Shown: positions 9,968-17,750, counted from the stretch's first letter. The stretch: 17,750 nt of DNA from Glomus cerebriforme (GCA_003550305.1 QKYT01001150.1:6225-23974), one strand, 5' to 3'. Notes: generated by a model not told the origin, from the sequence alone. Numbers and translations are program-made.

Positions 9968-10201
9968 ATGGAGTATGGATTATTAGAATGCAAACATGAA
10001 ATACTGGATCTGCTTGGCGTAACGCATCTAATGCAAAACAGTTTCAACAAAATTTCAAAAAGTGGACTAATGGTAATGATATTGACATATTTATCCAAGA
10101 TTAGCAAAAGAATTCTATCAATAATTAGAATGGATACCTTATATGATAGATTTTATAAAATTGAATATATTGTAAAAGGAGAACGAGATCTGCTGATTTG
10201 A
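9968..10201 (+). pseudogene. Broken first exon of a TKL-type kinase
   Basis: The start MEYG and ECKHE match MDQYGTCEECKQP of the kinase at 3740-5189. After a frameshift the sequence reads NAKQFQQNFKKWTNGND and IDIFIQD (10025-10104), almost the same as NAKRFQQNFNNWSSGNDDID there. The second Cys pair of the knuckle is replaced by Arg and Ser. A stop follows at 10105-10107 (TAG). Another frame then resumes with LYDRFYKIEYIVKGE, matching PYDRFHNIKYIAKGG, and breaks inside the glycine loop. No Lys or catalytic subdomain follows. This is a clear exon-1 relic with two or more frameshifts and lost zinc ligands. Confidence 0.85.
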
Positions 10202-10752
10202 TTTTATGGAATAGTATTTTACATCACGAAAGATAAAATTATTAGGGTTTATAAATTTTTATTTGAAAATGAAAATTATATTAAACTTCATTATTTCTTA
10301 AAAGATTTTATACAATCATCTAATAAATATATACTAAATTTAAAATTTTATCACATTCCCAAAACAAGCTGTAAATGGTCCTAACATTCAAACGAAAAAA
10401 AAATCTTGTTTGATATTATAACCAGATTTTATATTAATCAATATTTTAAGTCAAGGAATGAAAAATATAATTGATTTATTTCGTTAATATTGTCATATTT
10501 TGGTTGTAAATGGCTTTTATAACTTTAATAATCGAAAATGCGAGAAAATTTCAAACTTTAGATATTCCAGATAATGTTATAAATGGTCTTAACAGAATAA
10601 TAGAAAATTTCAAATCTCTTTACGTACATTCTGATATCCCAAAAAAGCTGGAAATGGACAATTTACACAATAATACAAAAAATTTTCAATATATATACAG
10701 TATATTTTACACCTTTCGAATCATTTTTTTTTTCAAGAAACTTTTTCTTTAA
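10202..10752 (+). pseudogene. Unrecognised coding-like relic with a repeated motif
   Basis: Directly after the kinase relic, 10202-10380 is open and reads FYGIVFYITKDKII and VYKFLFENENYIKLHYFLKD. A second open stretch (10510-10752) reads MAFITLIIENARKFQTL and GLNRIIENFKSLYVHSDIPK before degenerating into poly-Phe. Two segments share AAATGGTC(C/T)TAACA (10373-10386 and 10581-10594), and a third (10633 on) shares the preceding ATATCCCA...AAATGG pattern, so an internally repetitive protein may once have been encoded. The Leu/Ile-rich pattern is loosely like LRR parts of fungal F-box proteins, but I do not claim that identity. Confidence 0.25.
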
Positions 10753-10828
10753 AAATTTTTTCGAAAGGAATTATAAAGAAAACAAAAATAATAATTTTAT
10801 TACACTTTATATTTCTATATTATATATT

Positions 10829-11308
10829 ATGTCCAGTTCGTACGAGGTTACTGATACTCGTTTTGGTACTATAACAACTTATCAGGCGTCTGCCATTCAA
10901 GATGGTAATGCTCATCTATATTGCGCTGAGACATCAGCTGGAGTAAAATATGGACCATTTGGTCCAAGTGCAGAAGCAAAGTATGGCGCTTCAGTATACA
11001 GGTACAATGATGGAGTTGGAGATCTCAAACTTTTGAGTTCAGGAGTTGGAATGAAAGTTGGAGCAGATCCATATGATGGTATTAAAGCTAAATTTGAAGC
11101 GCGTGCAGATTTGGTAGATGTTGAAGCTGGAGGTGTTAGATCAAGAATTGGAATCAATGCTGATACAGGCGCATCAATTGGTGGTGGTAACTTGGAAGCT
11201 AAGGTTGCAGGTGTTGGTTTTAAGGTTGGAAAAGAAATTGGTGTAAGTACACCTTTGGGTGATGTATCAATTGATCTAGAAAAGGTCTTTACAAATTTGT
11301 TTGGGTAG
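10829..11308 (+). CDS. Gly-rich repetitive protein, 159 aa, conserved hypothetical
   Basis: Intact intronless frame from ATG 10829 to TAG 11308, visibly GC-richer and with less A/T-ending codon bias than its surroundings. The protein is made of short alternating strand-like segments rich in Gly, Ala, Val and Lys, with no signal peptide, membrane helix or Cys pair. Residues 35-60 (ETSAGVKYGPFGPSAEAKYG) and 85-150 repeat a pattern of xAxxEA(R/K)xxxVxxGxxG, ending INADTGASIGGG, KVAGVGFKVGKEIGV and TPLGDVSIDL. Proteins with this INADTGA...VGFKVG...TPLG layout occur, as I recall, as uncharacterised families in fungi, protists and animals; I know no assigned function. The repeated beta-prone pattern suggests a beta-solenoid or barrel-like fold (inference). 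The start is the first ATG in frame. It looks intact and under selection, unlike its decayed neighbours. Confidence 0.75.
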   Translation: MSSSYEVTDTRFGTITTYQASAIQDGNAHLYCAETSAGVKYGPFGPSAEAKYGASVYRYNDGVGDLKLLSSGVGMKVGADPYDGIKAKFEARADLVDVEAGGVRSRIGINADTGASIGGGNLEAKVAGVGFKVGKEIGVSTPLGDVSIDLEKVFTNLFG

Positions 11309-11347
11309 TTTTTTGTTATTATTTAGTACCAAGTAGTAGTAGTATTT

Positions 11348-11358
11348 AATAAAATAAA
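11348..11358 (+). terminator. Poly(A) signals after the Gly-rich gene
   Basis: AATAAA occurs at 11348-11353 and 11353-11358, about 40 bp after the stop codon, a normal position for 3'-end formation. Confidence 0.45.
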
Positions 11359-11838
11359 TATACACAGCCTTTAAATTATGTCTTAAATTACGCAGATTGT
11401 TCATATTTTTATATTTTTATTTTATTAAATAAAAAGTTTGAAGTTTATATAAAGAAAAAAATTTATATTGTTATAATTATTTTTTTTTAATAAAAGGTGG
11501 TCTGTACCATGAAAAAAAAATTCTTTAGTATAATTTTTATATTTCATGTGATGGTAAATGTAAGGGTTAAAAAAATATGAACTTTGACTCATGTGTACCA
11601 TTATACTTTACGCTAGCCCATTACTAAGTTAAGTATTAATTTAATATTAATTACAAATTTCGAAATTGTGATTACATAATAAGTTCTCATGACATATCCT
11701 TTGTAAATTTTAAAAGGTATAATATATAAATGAAAAAATAAAATTAGTAAATGCCACCATTTTGTTCCTTTATAATTTTATCCTTCCTTTTTTTCTTTTG
11801 ATTCTTCTTTAAACTCCCTTTTATCTTCCTTATACTGT
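11359..11838. other. Intergenic, no gene seen
   Basis: AT-rich. Around 11500-11555 an imperfect inverted repeat pairs TACCATGAAA with TTTCATG...ATGGTA. Around 11574-11625 there is a less AT-rich patch (GACTCATGTGTACCATTATAC...TAGCCCATTAC split over it) that looks like repeat-derived DNA. No open frame is supported. Confidence 0.4.
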
Positions 11839-11858
11839 ATACGAGGTCTTCCTCGTAT
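11839..11858. repeat. Perfect 8-bp hairpin with 4-nt loop
   Basis: ATACGAGG (11839-11846), loop TCTT, then CCTCGTAT (11851-11858). The arms are perfectly complementary. It lies 28 bp before a fragment that recurs at 13887, so it may be a transposon end. It is not near any gene end. Confidence 0.7.
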
Positions 11859-11885
11859 CAGGCAAGGAAAAACCAGTCAGATAGT

Positions 11886-11905
11886 TGGCCGGTTTGGTTT
11901 AGATT
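11886..11905 (+). repeat. Dispersed repeat fragment, copy 1
   Basis: TGGCCGGTTTGGTTTAGATT matches 17 of 20 bases with 13887-13906. Both copies stand out as GC-richer islands in AT-rich DNA, which suggests two old copies of the same mobile element. Confidence 0.45.
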
Positions 11906-11929
11906 AGTATTCCCCCTTTATTTCCTTGT

Positions 11930-12600
11930 ATTTATGTTTTTGAAGAACGTTAAAGATTAAAAAGATCATCATGATAGGAAGATTTTGCAAGATAATGAAA
12001 GAAAAAGTAGAAAGAAATACTACAAGATAAAATCAGAAATACGTAAACAACTTTAAGGAGATAATCAACTTATTTCAGCATGCATGTTGGATTGTGAGAA
12101 ATTAAAAGCTTTATTTATGATGGAAAAAGAAGATATACAAACAGATAGATAAAGAAATACCACAACAAAGAAATATGACTCAATATAACGGAGAAAATGT
12201 TGAAATAAAAAAGTGAAAATGAAAGAAAAAAGACAAATAACAAGTTACAAAAATAATAAGCAAAGGAGATTATCTAAAAGAGGACTCTGGTGAATGACTA
12301 AAAGGATAAGAAGAGATGCAACAAATGATTGGACTTCAAAAGAATAATAAAAGAAATGGGTTGTTAATGATAATAGATAAGGAAGAAATCAAAAGGAAGA
12401 AAAGAACATTTTTAAGAATGATAAGACAAGAATCAAAAAAAGGACAAAATGGGAAGAACAAATTGAAGAAAACATGTATATAAAGAAACTTAGAAAAAGA
12501 TGATAGTCTCTTAATTGTGAAAAAAGGTTGACTAAAAGATGTAATGAGAAAGCAGAGATAGAAAGAAGTAACGATATAAAACAACAAAATATATTCTTTA
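11930..12600 (+). other. Purine-rich tract without a supported gene
   Basis: For about 650 bp the plus strand is strongly purine-biased (runs of A, G, GAA and AAG), while flanks alternate A and T. Coding-like pieces exist on the plus strand, such as EEMQQMIGLQKNNKRNGLL and the following 35 open codons in one frame (about 12315-12480), but stops and frame changes interrupt them. It could be a decayed Lys/Glu-rich coiled-coil gene or a simple compositional repeat. The antisense frame at 12336-12587 reads only poly-Phe, Leu and Ser and is not a gene. Confidence 0.35.
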
Positions 12601-13886
12601 AACTACTATAATTCAGATTTCACTAAAATTTCATTTCAATATTTATCTTTACCAAATTATGAAGGTTATTGATGAATTTAATTTCAAATTCTTAGAACTA
12701 AATCACGTCAATAACCTCGCCACCAAAAAATGGTAGCCGGATTTAATTTACCGGATCTCATATACTATTGAGTGGGGTGTAACAAATAATGGCATTTTTC
12801 CTCATAAAAAAATTTTGTCCGCAGAATAATTACGGGGTGTGATTCCATGTGACAAATTCCTAACCCAACCCCTTATCTTAATAACCCAACACCAACCAAC
12901 GGTAGATAAATCTGGCTAGCTAAGTCTTCGTCAATATACTGCTGTACTTCCATTTATTAAATACTAAAGTAAATACTGTAACTAAATTTATTTGTATTAA
13001 TATTTTTTTTTCAAAATTTAAAATAGTATTTATTTAAAACAAATCTTTTAAAATATTTAATAAAAATAAACTATGAAGCGTTTATTAAATCAGTAAAAAA
13101 AAAAATGTGAAATAAGACACATGTAAACAAGCACTTACAAACCTTTTTACGCGTAATTACTTCATTTTAATAGACTATATAAATATTAAAAGACAAATTT
13201 TTAACTGTTAATGAATATATGACTTTTATGTAATATGATAAGACACAAGGTCTCATATTATCTTGCTGCCAATTTAATTTTAATTCAATAAAAATTTTAT
13301 AAAAATGGCTAAAACAACAAAATATAAAATTTTTTTTTACTCTAGGACTACAATTCAATAGAAGGAGAACTTTAATCCAATTTTATTTTTTCGCTTAGGC
13401 TGATCAAAGTTCATTTTTACTTTAGTTTGGTAGTATTTTGTTTGAACAATGATTTCTAAATTAATACTATTTTTTTTAATTTTTAAAAATCTTTTTAAAA
13501 AAGAATAATTGGTGATTTATGTTTTCATTATCTAGAGAATATCTGGTTAAGAGGCCTGCATTTACCTCTATTTCATAACCCAGCCTGGGATTTACAAATC
13601 AAAATTTTTTTTTGTTAACCTGTTGCGCAGTTAATTATTAAATTTCGTGACGCAGCATTTTGATAGTTTCGGCTCAGAATTTTAAATTTAATAAAATCTA
13701 ATATTTAAACAAATAGTATTTAATATATCAAATGACATTTTTTACAATAAATAAATTTAATTTTAACTGGTAATTAAAAAAAATTGATAAATCAAAAAAC
13801 AAAATATTATTTTATTTAAATTGACTTCATAAAAAAAATCAAAATAATATTCATTTTATTTTAAATATACAAAAATACAAAGGAAT
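12601..13886. other. Gene-free region with short dyads and repeat-like patches
   Basis: No supported coding sequence. It contains an interrupted inverted repeat (12664-12716), a GC-richer patch with two GGGGTGT words (12774-12780 and 12834-12840), an 11-bp palindrome CCCAGCCTGGG (13579-13589) and GTGACGCA (13647-13654). The 12720-12930 patch is likely transposon-derived, but I could not find its ends. Confidence 0.4.
12664..12716. repeat. Inverted repeat, 9-bp perfect arms
   Basis: GGTTATTGA (12664-12672) pairs with TCAATAACC (12708-12716). The pairing extends imperfectly inward (TGAATTTA against TAAATCACG). The loop is about 35 nt. Function is unknown; it borders the GC-richer patch that starts at 12717. 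Confidence 0.55.
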
Positions 13887-13906
13887 CGGCAGGTTTAGTT
13901 TAGATT
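13887..13906 (+). repeat. Dispersed repeat fragment, copy 2
   Basis: CGGCAGGTTTAGTTTAGATT, the partner of 11886-11905 (17 of 20 bases identical, same orientation). Confidence 0.45.
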
Positions 13907-14153
13907 TCTTTAATAGAGTCTAATTTCGGCTAGAATAATAGAAAATTTGGCCAGAATTAAGAAATTATGAAAATCCGAGTTAACATTCTGTGGGCCGGGT
14001 TTTGAGAAGATTCTAATACTATTGTTACCACCGATTTTCGTATTACTGCGGGGTGATAACAGAAATAAAATACAAGGTTTATAACAAATATAACGATAGA
14101 TAGCGATAGATAGCGAAATAGAATACTATAGGGTAGTTAATAGCGGTGTATAA
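13907..14153. other. Gene-free flank of the solo LTR with a short tandem repeat
   Basis: Repeat-like DNA with GC-richer patches (GTGGGCCGGG near 13991, CTGCGGGGTG near 14047). At 14091-14120 a 10-bp unit is present three times (TAACGATAGA, TAGCGATAGA, TAGCGAAATA). The solo LTR was inserted at the right end of this region. Confidence 0.5.
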
Positions 14154-14158
14154 CACTA

Positions 14159-14618
14159 TGTAATAATAAATATATCAATAAACAATAAACCAAACAATAA
14201 AATTGAAAATGTATAGATTGGGCAGGGATCAACATGTTTATTATATAATCAAAAGAAATACAACGAAATAATACTGCCTCTTTCGGCGCTCTGTATTATC
14301 GGTTTATTCCTAAAAACTCTCTCTTTACACTTCTCCTCTTTTTCTTCCCACTCTTCTTTACCCTTCCAACCTACCCTTTATATATTGCTCAAAATCCTGG
14401 GCCGATTCGTCCTTTGGACGTTTTAGCCACAAGTGTCCAGGGTACGATTCGTCCATCCTAAGCCACAAGCCACACGATCATCCCGATTCCCGCTATACTA
14501 TATAAAAATAAACTATATAAAATAAAATATATACTAAAAATAAAAATAAACTAAAAAATAAACTAAACTAAAAAAATAAATAAACTAATAAAATAAACTC
14601 TATAAAAAAATTTCGTCA
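14159..14618 (-). mobile_element. Solo LTR of an LTR retrotransposon, 460 bp, with 5-bp target duplication
   Basis: The element starts TG (14159) and ends CA (14618), the canonical LTR termini. It is flanked by the identical 5-bp duplication CACTA at 14154-14158 and 14619-14623. Read on the minus strand it begins TGACGAAATT and contains a TATA box (TATATAAA, 14384-14377) followed by a purine-rich stretch and AATAAA signals at 14308-14303 and 14242-14237, matching U3-R-U5 order. U3 carries two direct repeats: CGATTCGTCC (14403-14412, 14445-14454) and AGCCACAAG (14425-14433, 14461-14469) as written on the plus strand. No internal gag or pol sequence or second LTR is present, so it is a solo LTR left by recombination between the two LTRs. 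The intact duplication and clean ends suggest a fairly recent insertion. Confidence 0.85.
14377..14384 (-). promoter_or_regulatory. TATA box of the solo LTR
   Basis: TATATAAA on the minus strand inside the LTR, in a GC-richer setting so it stands out from background. It lies upstream of the element's poly(A) signals, as expected for an LTR promoter. Transcripts would run leftward into the gene-free region. Confidence 0.55.
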
Positions 14619-14623
14619 CACTA

Positions 14624-15112
14624 TGATTACCCATGGTGACACAGCTTTTCAAATGAAATTAACGAATTTGATTGTTAAATATTTAACCGTTAAGACTACT
14701 TTCTTTTCCTATTTTTTAAATTCCAATTTTAGTAAGCTTTGGACTTAATTGGTCTAAAGTTCTGTTATTTCTTAATAGATTTTCTATATTATCAAAACTT
14801 CTTCTGAGAATTTCTTTATGGAATCTTGTTACTTAATTAAGCAAAATTGCCATTTATTTTATTCTTAAAAGAACAGCCCGACATCTGTACAATCATTTAG
14901 AAATTATTAATGGAATGTTCGGACAAAACATTCATTGCAAAATAACTTTAATTTCTTAAGTATTAGAAAAAAAATTATAAATATAACAGTTTCTTGCAAA
15001 GAGCCAAAGATTTTTTCAGAAAATTAATAATTAATCGATATCAATTAACTAAATATAAACACAAATTGATTTTTTATTATCAAATGACACATCTTTAAAT
15101 CAGTATCAACCT
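14624..15112. other. Intergenic region upstream of the plus-strand kinase
   Basis: No coding sequence seen. It includes a small hairpin (GAATGTT 14913-14919, AACATTC 14927-14933) and TTAAATATTTAA palindromic sequence near 14675. The kinase promoter is presumably in the last few hundred bases. Confidence 0.4.
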
Positions 15113-16980
15113 ATGCAAGTCAAAGTTAAACCAAAACGCAAACCAAAAATAAGGATATCATGTAATGAATGTCATAAAAGAAGAGAACTTTATGATGAAA
15201 TGCATCATATTTGTCTTAATTGTTGTAAAGTGAAATCAACATATAAAGAAAGTGGAAACAAAGTTATTGATGACTTTATCAAGTATACATTAATTAATGG
15301 TAGTATTAATTTGAGTAAAATGGAGTTTGTCTCTTATGACCGATTCAAAGACATAGAATTTATTGCCGAAGGAGGATTTAGTAAAATTTACAAAGCTACT
15401 TGGATTGATGGCCCAAAAAGTATTTGGAGTAGCAAAAAACAAAGTTATTCTCGACCTAATAAAAATTATCCAGTTGTTCTCAAAAAGCTTAATAATTCTA
15501 AGGATATTACACCAAAGGAGCTGAATGAGGTAAATATTCTTATTAATGAATCTTAATACGAGTTAGATAATTAATTAACTTTTTTTTATTTTAGCTCAAG
15601 ATATTTTATGGATTGACTAAAAATAGTGGTGATTATATTAAATATCGCAACATTGGTGAATATTTTGGAATTACTCGAGATACTACTCAAGATATTATGA
15701 TTATTATGCCATATTATAATTCAGGTGATTTGATAAATTATATAACTAATGATTTTTATAGTATTAGTTGGAATGATAAGTTGTCTAGATTAGAAGATAT
15801 ATCAAGAGGACTTTGTGAAATACATAGGTCAAGATTTATTCACAGAGATTTTCACAGTGGAAATATCTTTTTTGATAATAATGATGTAGTAATAGGTGAT
15901 CTGGGTATAAGTAAATCAGCAACTGAATCTACGGATAATAATAATGAAAATTATGGTATTATTCCTTATATGGCTCCAGAGATTTTTCGAGGACTAAAAT
16001 ACACCGAAGCTTCAGATATATATAGTTTTGGAATGATTATGTGGGAGTTTATGACAGGTAGAAGACCTTTTTGGNATNGAATTCATGATGCAGAACTTAT
16101 AATTGAAATATGTGATGGTTTAAGACCACCGATTGTTACAAATGCACCCGAAGGTTATATTGATTTAATGAAAGAATGCTGGCATTCTGATCCAAACAAA
16201 AGACCAAAAGCTTATGATATATATAATAAAATTCGTAATTTATCAAACAGAGAATATTATGATAAACATAATCAAAATCCAACTGAAATTATAGAATCAT
16301 CAGAAATTGGACCTGTAAAAACAAATAATCCAGGAGCAATTTACAAGAGTAGACCTTTAAGTGATATTATTCAATCTGCGATGTCCACAAGGAGTTTAAG
16401 AAGCCTAACTATAACTTCAGAAGGTAAATATATTTAATTTTAAAAATAATAATAAATAATTAACTCTATTTTATCTCAATAAATTTATTTTTGTCATTAT
16501 CAAAAAAGAATTATATTTTCTAATGGTAATTATTTTTATGCCGGATTATGTTATTATAACACAATATATTTTTTTTCAAAGGAAAAAGAAAGTATGAAAT
16601 TGAAAACAGTTTTAATGAAGGTATGATAAAGTGTTGTATACAAATATGAATTAATCTAAGAAATCAAATTTAAAATATTTTAGAAAAAAGTATCAAGAAG
16701 ACTAAATTGGTCGAAAATGAAAATAGTGGTAAAATATTTTTAATTTTTATCATAAATACTATTTATACATTTTAATTTATATTTATTTTTATTTTTTTTT
16801 AGTTTATATTACAAAAGAACTTGAATTTGATATTGATATGAATTCTAAACAATATAACAATGATAAAAGTAAGTAAAAAATACATTTTATTATAAACGCA
16901 GTTATTATTTTATATCTTAACTAATTTCTTAATTTAAAAATATAGAATATATTACTCAGGAAATTGATTTTGATATTTGA
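15113..16980 (+). CDS. TKL-type protein kinase with N-terminal CxxC/CxxC knuckle, 476 aa, six exons
   Basis: Predicted Ser/Thr-Tyr kinase. Exons: 15113-15529, 15595-16423, 16582-16620, 16684-16728, 16803-16868, 16946-16980. All five introns (65, 158, 63, 74 and 77 nt) are GT..AG and keep the frame. A basic start (KVKPKRKPK) precedes Cys 17, 20, 34 and 37. The glycine loop is at 84-92 (IAEGGFSKI, Ser for the third Gly), the ATP-binding Lys is 124, helix-C Glu probably 139. HRD has Asp 224 and Asn 229, DLG (241-243) replaces DFG, APE is 266-268, and DIYSFG starts at 280. The tail is Asn/Ser-rich, then KRKYEIENS, KKTKLVENEN, VYITKELEFDID and KYITQEIDFDI. If intron 2 is retained the protein ends at 16437 with GKYI. 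Ns at 16075 and 16078 blur residues 300-301. It is a paralogue of the kinase at 3740-5189. The substrate is unknown. Confidence 0.85.
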
Positions 16981-17497
16981 ATGAATTTTTTTCTATTTTT
17001 TTTATACTTTTTTATACTTTTTATATTTTTAATATGATTTATTAGTTGAATATTAATTATATAGTAAATAAAATTCCTCTTTATTCCTTAAAAGGAGTAT
17101 TGTTGCATTTAAAACAGTTTAGAAGAAAAATATGGAAAAATATGGTGTGATTTTTTAAAAATTTTTTTTTTTTAAAAGCCAAAAAAAATAATTAACATAT
17201 ATTTATGGTTCACATTTATATAATTCATTCTCCAATCATTTGTTTTTAACTTTTGACACTTGTTTGAAAATCTCTTTGCAGAAATTTTTAAAATCGAATC
17301 CATATCGCAACCATGTCAAAAATTTATCGTATACCTTATAACCAAGATTTGGTCCTGATATGGATTAACATCATCACCATAAGTTTAAGTTGATCGTATA
17401 TATAAAGTTGATGCATATTAAGGAAACAGTCACCTGATTTAAGCGGGTCATATAAATAAAGTATCGAAATCTTAAATGTATAGTATATATATATTAA
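16981..17497. other. Intergenic, 3' side of the kinase
   Basis: AATAAA at 17067-17072 may end the kinase transcript. A 42-codon minus-strand stretch (17364-17236) reads FLTWLRYGFDFKNFCKEI and looks protein-like but is too short to support as a gene. The rest is AT-rich and leads into the tandem array. Confidence 0.4.
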
Positions 17498-17750
17498 AAT
17501 TATACTAAAGTTATAGTATAGTTATATTAAGTATAGTAAATCGATATTAAATGTATATTAAATGTATAGTAAATCGATATTAAAGTTATAGTAAATGTAT
17601 AATAAATGTATATTAAATGTATAGTAAATCGATATTAAAGTTATAGTAAATGTATAATAAATGTATATTAAATGTATAGTAAATCAATATTAAAGTTATA
17701 GTAAATCAAAATTAAAGTTATAGTAAATCGATATTAAAGTTATAATAAAT
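17498..17750 (+). repeat. 11-bp tandem array with 55-bp higher-order period
   Basis: About 23 consecutive 11-mers of the form A(T/G)(G/C/T)(T/A)ATA(x)TAA, in one register except for a 2-bp deletion at 17531-17539. The variants ATGTATATTAA, ATGTATAGTAA, ATCGATATTAA, AGTTATAGTAA and ATGTATAATAA recur in fixed order, giving a 55-bp unit: 17551-17605 and 17606-17660 are identical, and 17661 starts a third copy that then diverges. The array continues past the window edge. Confidence 0.9.

Noticed and set aside
10912..11157. Minus-strand 81-codon frame
   Set aside because: It is the shadow of the Gly-rich gene. Its Pro/Ser-rich product is the complement of Gly codons.
12336..12587. Minus-strand 83-codon frame with hydrophobic residues
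   Set aside because: Phe/Leu/Ser codons are the complement of the purine tract. It looks like membrane segments only because of composition.
12720..12930. GC-richer patch considered as a second LTR or MITE
   Set aside because: The two GGGGTGT words suggest mobile DNA, but no TG..CA termini, inverted ends or target duplications could be matched.
13167..13358. Minus-strand 63-codon frame
   Set aside because: No domain, no supporting splice sites, and it sits in gene-free repeat-rich DNA.
17236..17364. Minus-strand 42-codon protein-like stretch
   Set aside because: Too short, no start codon, and no family match. Kept only as a note in the intergenic entry.

Overview
The window looks like nuclear DNA of an arbuscular mycorrhizal fungus of the Rhizophagus (Glomeromycota) type. 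It is very AT-rich, with short AT-rich GT..AG introns. Its genes and relics are typical of that lineage: tyrosine-kinase-like (TKL-type) protein kinases with an N-terminal Cys-rich knuckle, F-box proteins, a SWIM-finger Mutator-like transposase and LTR debris. The species name is an inference from family resemblance, not from a database search.

Layout. 1-629 is the decayed 3' half of a kinase gene (+). 1156-2769 is an intact intronless F-box protein gene (+). 3740-5189 is an intact three-exon kinase gene on the minus strand, convergent with the F-box gene. 5190-8084 holds no intact gene; it contains a possible kinase glycine-loop relic (6295-6387, -) and a clear but unrecognised spliced pseudogene (7307-7916, -). 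8085-9258 is a 5'-truncated, multiply frameshifted MULE/SWIM transposase relic (+). 9433-10752 contains short coding-like relics, including a broken kinase first exon (9968-10201, +). 10829-11308 is an intact, GC-richer gene for a 159-residue Gly-rich protein. 11309-15112 is gene-poor repeat territory: a perfect hairpin, a purine-rich tract, dispersed repeat fragments and a complete 460-bp solo LTR with 5-bp target duplications (14154-14623). 15113-16980 is a six-exon kinase gene (+). The window ends in an 11-bp tandem array with a 55-bp higher-order period (17498-17750), which is cut by the window edge.

The two intact kinases share one architecture: an N-terminal CxxC...CxxC pair, a short linker, a kinase domain with an HRD catalytic loop but DMG or DLG in place of DFG, and a charged Asn-rich tail encoded partly by small exons. 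In both, the open frame of the large exon runs into an intron. The real C-termini were recovered here by splicing in phase (430 and 476 residues). Five loci in 17.75 kb carry kinase sequence, two intact and three relics, which is the picture of a family expanding and decaying by birth and death. No operon-like system or CRISPR array is present, and I saw no rRNA or tRNA gene.
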